A stretch of 64,000 nucleotides of DNA, taken from positions 11,526,281 to 11,590,280 of the forward strand of contig NC_088301.1 in assembly GCF_032854445.1 (NCBI RefSeq), in the 5' to 3' direction. Of this stretch, positions 1 to 11,675 are shown one piece after another. The stretch comes from Liolophura sinensis. Lineage: Eukaryota > Mollusca > Polyplacophora > Chitonida > Chitonidae. A program made the translations under genes and the position numbers. Each line of letters starts with the position of its first letter. The first letter of the stretch is position 1. Under the pieces are notes generated by a model. It ran no database searches. It worked only from the letters and a program-made list of their open reading frames with translations, and was not told where the DNA came from.

Positions 1-1486
1 ACCAAATTCGCACATGAAACCATCGGAAACTTATGTAGTCAGGATATATTGGATTAAAGTTCGCGGTCTGCAGTTACGAACCCCTCAGATGAACAACCCA
101 GTTCATGGTAGTATTGCCCTTAAATGAATGGACGATTATAAGAAGCATATTTGTCTATATGTCGGCTGTGGAGATTGCTAGAAGTGTTGTACCACGCGGA
201 CTTTTTGTTCTAAAGCATTCTGTTGGGAGTTTGTTGGTGGTTGTACGGTCATTGATTTAGGGGTGACTTAAAGTTCATCTGACAAAATATACCATAAGGA
301 GGCCGATGTCAGAGCCAGCTGTATGATGATCAAAGTTGAACTGACACAAGGAAACGACGAGTGAAATTTATACAAAAGCATTGTGGAAACCTTCCCAAGG
401 CCATCAAGTAAAATAACTGTATTATCAGATGAACCGCCTAGGCTCATGTTTTATACCGAAATCAATGCCCTTGGGAGTTGCGATTTATGACACATATCCG
501 GGATGTTATATTACGATTTGTCTGCTCGAGAGAACAGATGATCAGTGAGCGCAGAAAAAAGGGGATGAAAATAAATCATTTTATACTTTATAAGATGGGA
601 AAAGAAAACATTTTATATTGTTTTTGCAAAACTACACTTTAAACATCATGCAAATCCATCTGTTGTAGCACACGAAAGACTCCACAGACAACAACCCCTC
701 AGTAATGGCAGACCATGAACAAATGAACGCTAGCTAAAGCGATTAAAGTGTCAGGCCATTGACCAATAAGGTTGCGTTTTCGAATCCGATTCTCGCTGCT
801 TTGTCCGAAGCTGTAAGTTAGGACTTTGGTCAAGTACGTCGTGAAGGTCTGTGCTTTACTTACTTCGGTTTTCTCGAAATGTCAAACTGAAATATTCAAA
901 AAGAGTACAGCCTAAAACACCTATCAGCTCTGTAAGTAAACAAATAAATACGTGTAGATTAATAGTAAATAAACAAATAAATAAGAAGATAAATAAATGT
1001 GAAGATATGAAAAAATAAGAAGATAAAAAATAAACAAATATATACTTATATATATCGAATATATATCGGTCGAATGATGCTATTGTGCCTGCATCTGGTT
1101 ATCCCGTGCTCAGGAACGTTTGCCTTTACGATCTCCGGAACGTCATGTGACGGTCTTCACTCCAGTCGAAGAGACGGATGTGACCACAAGGTGCAATAAT
1201 TTAACAGGCCTGTTTTCGTGATTACTATTCTCACTTCAGCTACTTTGGGAATATAAATATATCTGTCACCGGGCGTTTATATTGTCATTCTTGTCTTTCT
1301 ACGAGCATTTCTGGAATCTGGCTTCGTTTGGAGGCGTACACAGGGGGCTTACACGTACACGTAGATTACGTACTTAGACAAAATTAACTTCCGGTCGAAT
1401 GGCAGCCTTGTTTTGGTAGGGTTTCGGTTTAATGCAATAGGTGTAAGCCGAGACCTGTCGTAGGCAGCCGTGTCAGTTCGCCGCGG
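1..1486. other. No gene seen
   Basis: AT-rich DNA. An A/T simple stretch lies around 940-1070. A phrase near 755-780 (GGCCATTGACCAATAAGGTT) recurs near 13709, hinting at an old repeat. Confidence 0.6.
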
Positions 1487-1499
1487 TAAACTGAACCAG

Positions 1500-1750
1500 G
1501 GGGCCTCCGTGGCTCAGTTGGTTAGCGCGCTAGCGCAGAGTAATGACCCAGGAGTCTCTCACCAGTTCCAGTCCAGCTCATGCTGGCTTCCTCTTCAGCC
1601 GTACGTGGGAAGGTCTGCGAGCAACCTGCGGATCGTCGTGGGTTTCCCCCGGGCTCTGTCCGGTTCCACCCACCATAATGCTGGCCGCCGTCGTATAAGT
1701 GAAATATTGAATGTGAAAAAATACACCAATCAAATAAATAAATAAATAAA
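1500..1750 (+). mobile_element. SINE family S1, full-length copy with target-site duplication
   Basis: This is a tRNA-derived SINE. Its head (GCCTCCGTGGCTCAGTTGG) has a polymerase III A-box-like element, and the body ends with an (AAATA)n tail. It is flanked by a 13-bp direct repeat, TAAACTGAACCAG, at 1487-1499 and 1751-1763, direct evidence of retrotransposition. Apparent open frames inside it are not genes. Confidence 0.88.
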
Positions 1751-2244
1751 TAAACTGAACCAGAGAACCCTCTGTAGTTGCAAAGACGTTTTGAGACTGA
1801 AGCCTCTGTCCGGGAGAACTAGAGAGAAGCAAAGTCCCGCATGGCCGGGCTAATTATACGGCCTGAGAGCGGAGGGCGACATCTATAAGAGATGAATCTT
1901 GGCTGATTGTCAAGGTGTTAACATAGCTATGCCCTGGCGAAAGATTACTGTAAATCTTCAACCCTTTCGACCTCTAAATCATTTTTCAGTGGAATTCACC
2001 CATACAATTATTATGAAAATGTCACCAAAATGGGTTGTTTATGTCACTAAAGATGCAAGCTTCATAAAACTGTGCAATTTATTTCTCTATATCTCATAGT
2101 TCTCTCACAATTTTTGAAAATATTGGTCGCAGTGGTTTTTGAAAGGTTGAAGAATTAGGGCATTTATGTGTTGAAAGGCGGTTTGAGTAAGGTAGTCAGG
2201 AGTCATTAGCTAAAAGGGCAACAGTCTATTCCGATTTCTTTCGC

Positions 2245-2277
2245 GTTGAAGCTGTGTGCATGGCACACAGCTTCAAC
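2245..2277. other. Perfect 15-bp inverted repeat
   Basis: GTTGAAGCTGTGTGC and its exact reverse complement are separated by ATG. A 15-bp stem with a 3-base loop can form. There is no U-run after it and no linked gene. Confidence 0.85.
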
Positions 2278-2303
2278 AGCTTCTTTTTTGTGTCTGTGTG
2301 TCT

Positions 2304-2328
2304 GGGTGGGGGTGGGGTGGGGGGGGGG
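2304..2328 (+). other. G-rich tract (possible G-quadruplex)
   Basis: Four G-runs (3, 5, 4 and 10) are separated by single T residues. Confidence 0.7.
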
Positions 2329-2507
2329 TCAAAAATGAGCGAAGATTCCATTGTAGAATTGAATGTTTTCGACTTTTTTTAACGTTCCATTACTTCTTTC
2401 AGTCAGAATGCGATTACATACATATACATATTTATTGAAAGCGTAACATGATACGCAATGCCTGTGATTTACACCATGCACATGGGTTTACTCGACTCAT
2501 GAAATCG

Positions 2508-2575
2508 TCGCCGTCGTATAAGTAAAAATAACCTTGAGTACAGCATTAAAGACTAATCAATCATCAAACTGATCA
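2508..2575 (+). mobile_element. SINE family S1, 3' fragment
   Basis: GCCGCCGTCATAT-type sequence (CGCCGTCGTATAAGTAAAAA) followed by CAATCAATC repeats matches the S1 3' end only. Confidence 0.45.
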
Positions 2576-4384
2576 ATCAATGTAAACCGTCTCGAGGCAT
2601 TAACACCATCTAAGAGGCACGCTGCAATGTAATTGGATAGGCTGATGACCACAAACATCCTCTCTATAATCTTTGTTAAATACAAAACCATGAATGTCTT
2701 TGATCCATGTTTGACTTACATTACTTAATTTATTCAAAGTAGCTTATACAGTTCAATGCCATGACGGACTATCGGGTGCTTATTTATTGTATTATTTATA
2801 GTAAATTTAGCTTATTTAGATACTGGTACTGTACGCTTAATTAGATCTTCTAGGAAAAGTCTTTGCGTCAGTTTACATAGTCGTGTAAGAATGATGAATT
2901 GTAAATTAAATATTTCAATTATACTGTCAAAACAGACCTTTTAACTTAGTCTCGTGGAATATTGTAATAAATGTTAAACTTTTGCTCAAGGTGACCAAAA
3001 TACATTTAGATTCAGGTGGTCAAATTTCTTAACACGAGTCATTTTATAAGGAATCATTGCCAAATGGTTTGCAAAAAAACTGTTAAAATTGAGTGGTTAT
3101 TTGATTTTCAAACACCTGTTTCCTTATGTGTCTTTCCGTCGTGCAATTAACCCTATTTAATTAATGCCAAGGTGATCAGGTCTATGGACGGGTAAACCAA
3201 GTTGAGCTTGGAAGAAACCACAGCATCAACAACTTTCCTGATTAAAGTCCGCAGTCGAGTCAGGCGTAACATAGATTATGGAAATCATGTTATGGTCTCA
3301 TCTGTTCAAGAGCTAAAACATGTATCTGAAATGAAAATGTTGAGAATAAGGTGATCACTTTTAAATAAACTGACACTGAAAATCTGCGTTATCAAACTTC
3401 TCCACCAGTTGTATTGGCAGTCCAAAGTGCCACATCTGCAACCCTCATGCAATAGTGGCAATCAGTCATTTATTTCAGAGTAATAGAGATCAAGTAAACT
3501 TACACATATATTAACTTATCTAACTGAGTTTTATCTCCTTGCTCAAGATATTCCCCTTATATATGACGGCAGTCAAGTTTGGGTGTGCTAGGAATCTGGC
3601 ATACCCATCAAGGTCAAGGTCACAGCTAAACTCGTGCGTGCTGAATGTGGCCTCGGGGCCTGGATGGTCCAGAGCTAGGCAGCTGCCTGCGGGAGTCGCT
3701 AAGTCCCTCGGACATAAATACCTCTCATTGAACTACGCCTTAGGTCGGCTGTTATGTCGAAGAGCTGATGTTCATTAGAGGCTTGAAACAAACTAGGTTG
3801 ATTGGAAATGTTTGGACAGGGTTCTTTGTGAACCTATAACATTTGTACTAACCCTAGTCACCAAGCTTTAATTACAGTGCTAAACAATGCGTCAGTCAAA
3901 TCTCGCCCAAGTACACATATATTCACTTAGTGTCATATACACAACTAACAGGTTTTGGAAGCTTTGTGGTGTGGGCGAGATCTGAGAAACCTTAACATGT
4001 ACTGGTTGAGCTCTGAACTGAGAATGACTGCCATATCGATCCACTAACGGGACCACATGACCGGATGAGTAACGGTCACTCCTGTAAGGCGTCCAAAAAC
4101 GAGGCCCCGAGCCTGTCAAATCAGCAATAATATCCCGACACGACTGAAAAATGTTCTTTATTAGCTCTTTATATCAAGGTAATGTAGCTGTGGAGAACAG
4201 TGCTTGCGAGCGCTGTAAATTGACAGCTGATGAACTTCCGTTGAGTAGGACACGGTATGGAGTATATCCCTTCCGCTGGCATTATTGGTAGGCCTACTGT
4301 CGTTAGCCTTTGATTTACATCCACCAAGCATACTGGCATCTTGATTCTTTCACGCATCCGTTACACTATCTCCTCGTGTGCCAT

Positions 4385-4950
4385 GTCAACAAGTAATATT
4401 GTAGCCATGTTAGTTACTTGAGCATACGTAGTGTACTTAACAGACCGTGGTATACATTGTATGTCTCAATGACAATTACTAGCACCAAAAGTGTACTTCA
4501 CAATTCCATGTCATCCAGTATCATGTCATGTTAGTCAATAGTACGCTATACCATGTATGTCGCCATGTTAGTTACTAACACGTCACGTGTACTTATAACG
4601 ATGTGATGTCAGCCTGTAGTACAGATATTATATTGCAGTGTTAGTTACTAACACGTCACGTGTACTTAACGATACGATGTCAGCCTGTAGTACTGATACT
4701 ATATCGCAATAGTAGTTACTAACACGCCACGTGTACTTAACTATACTATGTCAGTCGGCAGTACAGATATTATGTCGCAGTGGTAATTACTAACATGTCA
4801 CGTCTACTTAAAGATACGATGCCAGCCTGTATTACGGGTATTATATCGCCATGGTAGTTATTGACACGTCACTTGTACTTATAGCGATGTGATTTCAGCC
4901 TGCAGTAACGTCACGTGTACTTTAAGATATGATATCAGCTTGTTTGTACA
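4385..4950 (+). repeat. 71-bp minisatellite
   Basis: Roughly seven to eight units of about 71 bp are present, containing TTAGTTACTAACACG, CACGTGTACTTA and GATGTCAGCCTGTAGTAC. Outer units are more diverged than central ones. No frame runs through it. Confidence 0.82.
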
Positions 4951-5289
4951 TCCATGTATACCATGCATTTTTCAAGACAGCTGTAGCAATCCTTACGAAT
5001 GCAAATGACAGCCAGTGGACAGTTCCAAATCTCTGTCTATAGCCGTTCGCAAAAGAAACTATATACCTGTTATCAAAAGATTGAATTCGTGTACTTGTAT
5101 AACAGAGAACAGTCAAATAGAGCACATGTACCAAAAATCAAAAGTTGTGTTTATTCATGTGTGATACATGAGGACTTAAATCTTGTACATGCCTTTCGTT
5201 TACAATCAGCATAACATTCACTCGCTAAATCATAGTCTAAATCATCGACCTCGCCCCAGCCAATTTGTCATCGACCACTAGTGTTGGGG

Positions 5290-5410
5290 CCGGTTTCATG
5301 AAGCTCACTTAGCTAAGTTTGCCCTTAACTACCATGACGACATATATTGTAGAGATATAAAGTGCACTTAGCTAAGGACAGCTTAACACTAAGTATACTT
5401 CATGAAACCG
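5290..5410. mobile_element. Fold-back element M1 (MITE-like)
   Basis: CGGTTTCATGAAG at 5291-5303 is inverted at 5398-5410. The inner CACTTAGCTAAG blocks (5306-5317 and 5365-5376) contain the palindrome CTTAGCTAAG. There is no coding capacity. The size fits a non-autonomous inverted-repeat element. Confidence 0.7.
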
Positions 5411-8289
5411 TTCCCTGTTCTGTGTTTGTATGAAGCACCATGTGGTTTTACTGCGCTCTGAAGGTTTTTTAGGTGTCTGGTTAAGGGCACGGGCTCTCTA
5501 CTCATAATCTTTGATGCCCTCGTGTAAGCGAATTGTTAAAAGTTACGTCATCAAATCCAAAACACAGTCACTATTTATTAAATGAGGAACAACATGGAGG
5601 ATGTTCAAAATCTAATCCAGTTGTCTGGTCGATTTTGGTTCCAAGCTTAATGCGTTAAAGGACAAGACCTCTTAAAATCATAGTATGCAGCACTAAATAA
5701 ACCACTTAAAACTATGCATAAATATACTTTCATTTATTTTCATGGACTTTCTGTGAAAGGAATTAAAGCGCTCAAACATTTGTATTCTAAAGTGAGTTCT
5801 ATAGACCATACTATCAGAAGTTAGGAACTCTGACGTCGCAGGTAGTTTATTGAACTCTAATCACGACACAAAATATTGGAATAACTCTTTTTACCTATGA
5901 GTAAAAGATTACTGAAATATTGTTCTCAAAAATTCCTTCCTTCTGGTGAACATCAGGAAAAAAAGGCGATGTGAAGTCAAAGTTCTGAAATACCGTCAGT
6001 ATGGCGTATAAAGTCCACCACAGTATTCAAATATTTGAATGCCTTTCAACACTCTTAAAAAAAGTCTGAAAAAATAAATAAAAATATTTTTATGCACAGT
6101 TTTCAGTTGTCTGTATGGTGAACCTTACTTCATATGATAGCTTTCTTTTACTTTAATGGCCTGTTTGAATGTCCCCCAGAACCCGTATAAGTAGAATATA
6201 ATTAAACACGTACAGCATAGAGAGTCAAACCGGAGCACTGATGACATTGTGATACTTGACAAATGGTCACCCCATAACCTGTGATAAACGGCCTCTAGTC
6301 AGATTACCTCAGTTACGGTTCCATTCTAACTGTTCATGTAATTGGCTATCACGTCAAAAAACCTATTAGCTCTCGATTCTCAGTGAGGTTTCTTGGTAGT
6401 GGATAAACAGATATCAACGCAATAAGTTGGATTTTACAGTTTAAGTGTAAGGGGTGCGTTTTGGACTACACATTTATGATCAGGGAACTGAGAACGGCTG
6501 CCCGTGTCACAGTGCGTACATGTTAGGCAGGAGGCTGCATTAACTTGTCACGATTAGTTAGCAAGAACACCGCCTCGGGAGAGTCATTGTTTGAAGAAAC
6601 TATTGTAACTTAGCATTATTTTTCCATAGCAAGGTCAGATTCATTACGTAAATATCTTCCCAAAATCTGAATGAAAGAATCTGTTATAAATCAGAAGCTC
6701 CCTGCTGTATTCGGCTAATTTCCTGATTTCGGTAAAGCCAGCGAGGCCTAATGCTTACCCCCATACAGGACGAGGACGAGCTGGACCACTACAACACGAC
6801 TCTTGTGTTCACGAACATCGCCCTGACTAAGCACCAAACTAAAAGAAACATCAGCCCTTTGAACACGGAGCAGAGCTAATAGTCTATGGTTGGGTACCAG
6901 GCGTTTTTGTTTGTGTTTTCTCATTGTCACATTGTTTAATATTGATGGTACAGGAGAGCTCCTAGGTTTTCTGACTTCACTCTAGATAACTATAACATTG
7001 CAAAATAGCGTCACCAAATAAGTGGCTAGGTACTGACGGTTGTTTGCTATTTATTTTGTTGATAAGCTGTGAAGAATTCTTTAATTATTTTTAGAACATT
7101 TATGGAATACTACTTTATTATTTAATTCAGACTTAGTGGCTGACTTTATGTTCACTTGATTTTGGCAGCAAATCACGCGCCCTCTAGCATCATGACTTAA
7201 GCATAATTAGGTACAAAATGCAGTGAAGTTAACGGCAATTTATTGGATGTAGGTGGTCTAGAAAAACTGTAATACAACAACATTAAATGTGATGCGGTTT
7301 TATATTGGAACATCATGCCAAGTTGAAAATAGCCTTCTTTTGATATGAAGCGAACACTGTGGGTTCCCAGGCAGTCAGGACGTCGTGAACCGTTGAGACG
7401 TTCTTTCCGGGCAAAGGTCGTGTTGTCGTTCGTGGTGGATCTCTCCGGAATTCAATCTGCCTTACTCACTAGTAAACCATATCTAATGAAACACAGATTA
7501 ATCTGCATTCACTGTCATTTTCCTTCATGTTGGTGAGATTTAAATCTAAAAGTTTTATCAGCCTTAGACCTTGTTCTTCAGAGGTTGTAATCGCTTATGG
7601 TAATTTTGTGGAAAGTCTTACCTTAACCCTACCCTTAAATCCCTTCCGGACTTCCGGACGGATTGTCCTCGGCCCTTGTTCTTAGCGGGTGTTCCGCTAA
7701 CTCCCATGGAGAAGACCAGACTAATCTGCGTTAATCGCCTCTGGACAGCTCATTTCGTCCCTTGTATACCCAGGGGCTATGACCTTGTCCCCGTGCAACC
7801 TTTTTATCTGCTAATGCGAAAGGCGGCACGCTCTAGGCAGCATTCTATCCCTTTGGTATAAAATCATTACATTTTTGTACAGTATGGACCTAACAAACGT
7901 ACCCATCGACCGAGTGTCTTGCTTTGTATTTAGAACATCATTGTTTGTAAATAAAACCTAGTTTATTCCAGTCAGTGACCATGTCGCTTTCAGCACGATA
8001 AACCCATCCTTGTCCTTGTATTTGTACATCATAGAAATAACATACACAAAAAGCAATGGGTGGGATTTCTCACAAAAAATTGAAGCTAAGTGGCGGAAAT
8101 ATGGATTTTAGCTGAAACACAGCCGAGACACGTGTCAAAGTCCTTACAGAGCATGCGCTGCTCTGTGAATTCGCTTTACATCACCGCCACCATTAGTAAA
8201 ATTTGTACAGCAAGGAATGCAGAGGTCACTGGTATCATGGTTATGAGACAGGATATGGTGTCAAAGAGCACACAAGCTCTGTCTCAACC
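5411..8289. other. No gene seen
   Basis: There is one R5 fragment (6215-6310, reverse) and the short coding-like frame at 6751-6882. The rest holds nothing I can name. Confidence 0.55.
6751..6882 (+). other. Short coding-like open frame, unassigned
   Basis: A 43-codon frame from an ATG has coding-like composition in AT-rich surroundings: acidic start (D-E-D-E-L-D), then two sequons (N-T-T and N-I-S), then TAA. It could be a relic or part of an exon. It lacks TM1 and no donor links it to receptor 1 exon 2. Confidence 0.2.
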
Positions 8290-8536
8290 TTTGTTTTACG
8301 CCGTACTCAAGAACATTTCACATATCCGACGGCGGCCGGCATAATGGTAGGAGGATACCGGGCAGAGCCCGGCGAAAACCCCACGACCATCCGCAGGTTA
8401 CTGTCGACCTTCCCACGCACGACCGTAGAGGAAGACAGCATGAGCTGAACTTGAACTCACTGCGACCGCATTGGTGAGAGGCTTCTGGGGCATTGCACCG
8501 CTCTGGCGTGCCAAACCCCATCGGCCACGGAGGCTC
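8290..8536 (-). mobile_element. SINE family S1, near full-length
   Basis: It is an inverted copy of the family seen at 1500-1750, reading from the tail side (TTTTACGCCGTACTCAAGAA) to the tRNA-like head (CCACGGAGGCTC). The poly(AAATA) tail is missing. Confidence 0.82.
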
Positions 8537-8612
8537 TTCTTTGTTAATTATACTTGATATACATGCATTCTCTTTATCTAAAACATGATAAAGCGAGCGT
8601 CAGATTTTCTAC

Positions 8613-8956
8613 TGAGTGAGTGAGTGCTTTGGGTTTAACGCCGTACGTAACAATTTTTCAGTCGTATGACGACGAGATATAGTGCATGTAGTGTGCCTCC
8701 TTGTTGCAAGGCGGATTTCCACTGCTCTCTGATCTAGAGCTTCACTGAGACGACTTATCGAAGGCAAGTAAACCGCCCCACCCGAGGCATTATACTGATA
8801 CGGGTCAACTAGTCGTTGCACTATCCCTTTCATGCTGAACGCCAAACGAGGAAGCTACAACTTCCTCTTTTAGGGTCTTAGGTGTGACCTGACCCAGGAT
8901 TGACCCTGTATCTACCGATCTTCGAAGCGGACGCTCTACCATCTGAGCGTGTTATC
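8613..8956 (-). mobile_element. SINE family S2, near full-length
   Basis: It starts with the (GAGT)n tail and ends with the tRNA-like head (GCGGACGCTCTACCATCTGA). It matches 12380-12715 in reverse throughout. No clear target-site duplication is seen. Confidence 0.84.
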
Positions 8957-8993
8957 ATGAAGTAGGGTGGATAATTGTTGTCACGGTATTTCG

Positions 8994-10250
8994 TAATATG
9001 TGGCAAAATAATACGTGAATCCTGGTTGAGAGCACATGTGGTCCACTAGGTATCATTGTCAATAACATGTTATGCGCAACGAAAGTATAAGGCTGAAGAT
9101 TTTTATATATGTGTTTAATTGATTGGTGCATAACTGTGTGGTCAAGAATTTTTCGGAAAGTTACATTTGTGGTGCAGTGATTTTCACCATTCTACAGTGT
9201 CTAATGCTAAAATGATATTTCAACGTGACTGGAGAAGGCTGCGAATTTTTCGATTTTTATGACCTATACATTACTTCAATGCATTCTTGCTATATAACAG
9301 GAAAAGGGAAATAAAACAGAGCTGAAAAAAGAAATGGCCTTACGAGTGTGTCAGCAGGTGTCAATCACAGCTATAGTCAGTTTCGCTTTTTGAGATGGAA
9401 AGTTTCTTGCATAGGGGCCGATTCCCCGCCTTACCATACCAGATCCTTTGAAAAACTGACCAGCCGATCTATCGACAGAGCAACAACTTCTAAAGGTGCT
9501 AATATTTATTTATTTGATTGACTGGGGTTTTACGCTGCACTCTAGAATATTTCACTTACACGACGGCGGCCGGCATTATGGTGAGATGAAACCGAGCATA
9601 GCCTGGGGGAAACCCACGACCGCGCTTATAATTCTGCTACGCACAACGTAGTAACTTGATAACAGATGACAACATGTGCTCTCAGGCACGTATACCACGT
9701 GTAATTTCTCTACAGTTGCCACGTGTTACGTATATAGTCGCTTAGTTATCCATTCTGATTCATGATAACACTTATTTAATGCAACACGGTCTATATCTTT
9801 ACTCACACAAAAGTATGTTTCCAAAGAACCCGCAAAAATTCGGACTCTTCCGCAACGTGCTAACTCTTCTCCGCAGTGACTTCGTTGGTTCACTATACTA
9901 TGCATGGTGCCTTAGAGGCTATGGCAAATAAATGGATTTTAAACTTCCCTAAAAAGAAAGACTCATCACATTATAAAGTTTGTGTTTTATATATGAAGAG
10001 GAGACAAACGTTAACTACGACGAAACAGCACACAGAAATACATAAGTGAAACTTCAGTGAAAATAATTTTCTGGTTAACGCCCATCTTCATGCAGTAAAT
10101 GAAAAACAGTGGCTCTGTTTGAACGAAAAATCGGCACACTTGATGAAAAGTACATTTTGGCGGGTTATAACTAGGCAACCATCTCTTTTATGGGCATAAA
10201 ACTTGTATGGGTGCTTCGATCAAGTTCTAGACTTCTTTTTCGGAAATTTA
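8994..10250. repeat. Dispersed repeat R4, two opposed copies
   Basis: 8994-9463 is a reverse copy of 34985-35461 and 9630-10250 is a forward copy of 35345-35965. The roughly 110-bp overlap (ACGTGAATCCTGGTTGAGAG region) is thus present twice in opposite orientations. An S1 SINE lies between them. No open frame is conserved. Confidence 0.7.
9503..9622 (-). mobile_element. SINE family S1, head-truncated
   Basis: The copy keeps its (TATTT)n tail and about 100 bp of body (ACGACGGCGGCCGGCATTAT) and lacks the tRNA-like head. It lies between the two opposed R4 copies. Confidence 0.75.
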
Positions 10251-11579
10251 CAAAACTGTTTTTTGCACTTTCTTCTCCTTCTTCTCTGGGGCCGAGCCCC
10301 CGCCATGTCCTATAGTTGATCAGAGAAAAAATCGGTATAAATCTGCCTAAAATGTTATTGCCCGTTCAAGAGGCTTTGTACAGTCTTTGAGCCTTCACTG
10401 ATTGCCAAGACGGGTTCGTATGATTCTGGAAAATAACATCAAACCACCACTACCCTCTCTTGCCAACATCTCCCATACCCACAGTGTCTACTACGTGCAA
10501 GTTAAATTTCCACTTTGGCCTTTAACTTACGCTAAGAGGAAAGCGATGAAGAATAAATGTTTCCACTTTTGACGTACCGTACTTTAATACTCCCACTGTG
10601 ACCTCAGCAATGACGGAACAACATATGACGTAATAAATACTGAATTGCTTTGATCTTAGAATGTTAACTGGCACCGATGGTAAAACAAAAGCTTCAAATG
10701 GATACGTTCATAGGCGTGGCTCGCGAGTATAGCACTACATACCGTGTTCGTGTGCCTCTGTGACGAAAATAGAAAGAAGGGTAACGTATATGTCTTTCAA
10801 AACACACTCTGTCTGGAAATGTGTAGCGGACTTGCGAAAAAATCTGCTGTTATTGTAGAGTTGTAAGTTATCTCTGCTTGTGGATGACTGCCCAGTTAAT
10901 TTAGTTCTTGTGTCAGTGGAAACCGATGTTTGCCGATATCTGCCTAGGACTGGGATATTTATGATGCCTATCACTCCTAGCTGCGTTGACAGTTTCATTA
11001 TCTATATACCGGTGATCACAATGAATTGATCACCCTTGTCAAGGTGTATCGCTTATTTATCGATATTGTAAAAGTAGATTAATATCATATCATATCGACA
11101 CGCACTGGCATTAGGGCTCGTTTGTATAGGTCCTGAATATATCTAAACACACACGTAATGGTTTGCATGGTCTCTTTGAGTGAGGAAGTCAGCTCTCTAC
11201 CATATAGCTAAGACATAGAGCACAAGTTTTATTTATTTATGTTTTATAGATAAAGCTGTTTCCTGGTAAAACACTTGTGAAGTATTCACCATACGGGTGT
11301 CACACGGAAGCATTATTTTTACCCCGAGCTCTGAACCAATAAGTTGAAACATCATCCAACATGTGTACAAATATCGACAACAAGCTTCAATTCTAGCCCT
11401 TGGCGCGTTTAAATATGCAAGCTATAAAGTTTATTTTACCGGAGATTTTGCTCAGATCATAATTTAAAACATATTAAATGATAGTTACATATACGATTAG
11501 TAGAAAACAGCTTTCGATACTGTACGTTTCAGGATGTACTCTTATGTATATTTTATGAGGCCTATACCTTGTGTTGCAG
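10251..11579. other. Upstream/intron 1 of receptor 1, no exon seen
   Basis: I looked for a TM1 exon ending L-A-V-A-D before a phase 1 donor here and upstream and found none. A reverse frame at 10735-10998 has no support. Confidence 0.6.
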
Positions 11580-11675
11580 TTGCGGTTGTGTGCATACCAA
11601 TGACAGTGGCAGAAAAGGTGTATCGACTGTGGGTGTACGGAGAGGTGATGTGTAAAGCTGCTAATTTCTTACAAG
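11580..11675 (+). CDS. Receptor 1 exon 2: TM2, ECL1, start of TM3
   Basis: This 96-nt exon encodes most of TM2, the first extracellular loop (R-L-W-V-Y-G) and the start of TM3 with its disulphide cysteine (V-M-C-K). It is bounded by an acceptor ending TTGCAG at 11579 and a donor GTACGC from 11676. Both flanking introns are phase 1, so the first two bases complete a valine codon and the last base starts the next glycine codon. It has the same length, phases and residue pattern as exon 2 of receptor 2 (50834-50929), for example C-[IV]-P-[MI]-[TA]-V and F-L-Q-G. An upstream ATG in the same open frame (11534) lies in the polypyrimidine/acceptor region and is not the true start. Confidence 0.87.

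Larger units (their letters stand above)
1764..4384. other. No gene seen
   Basis: Apart from the inverted repeat, G-tract and S1 fragment listed separately, I see no conserved frame or splice-bounded exon. Confidence 0.6.
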
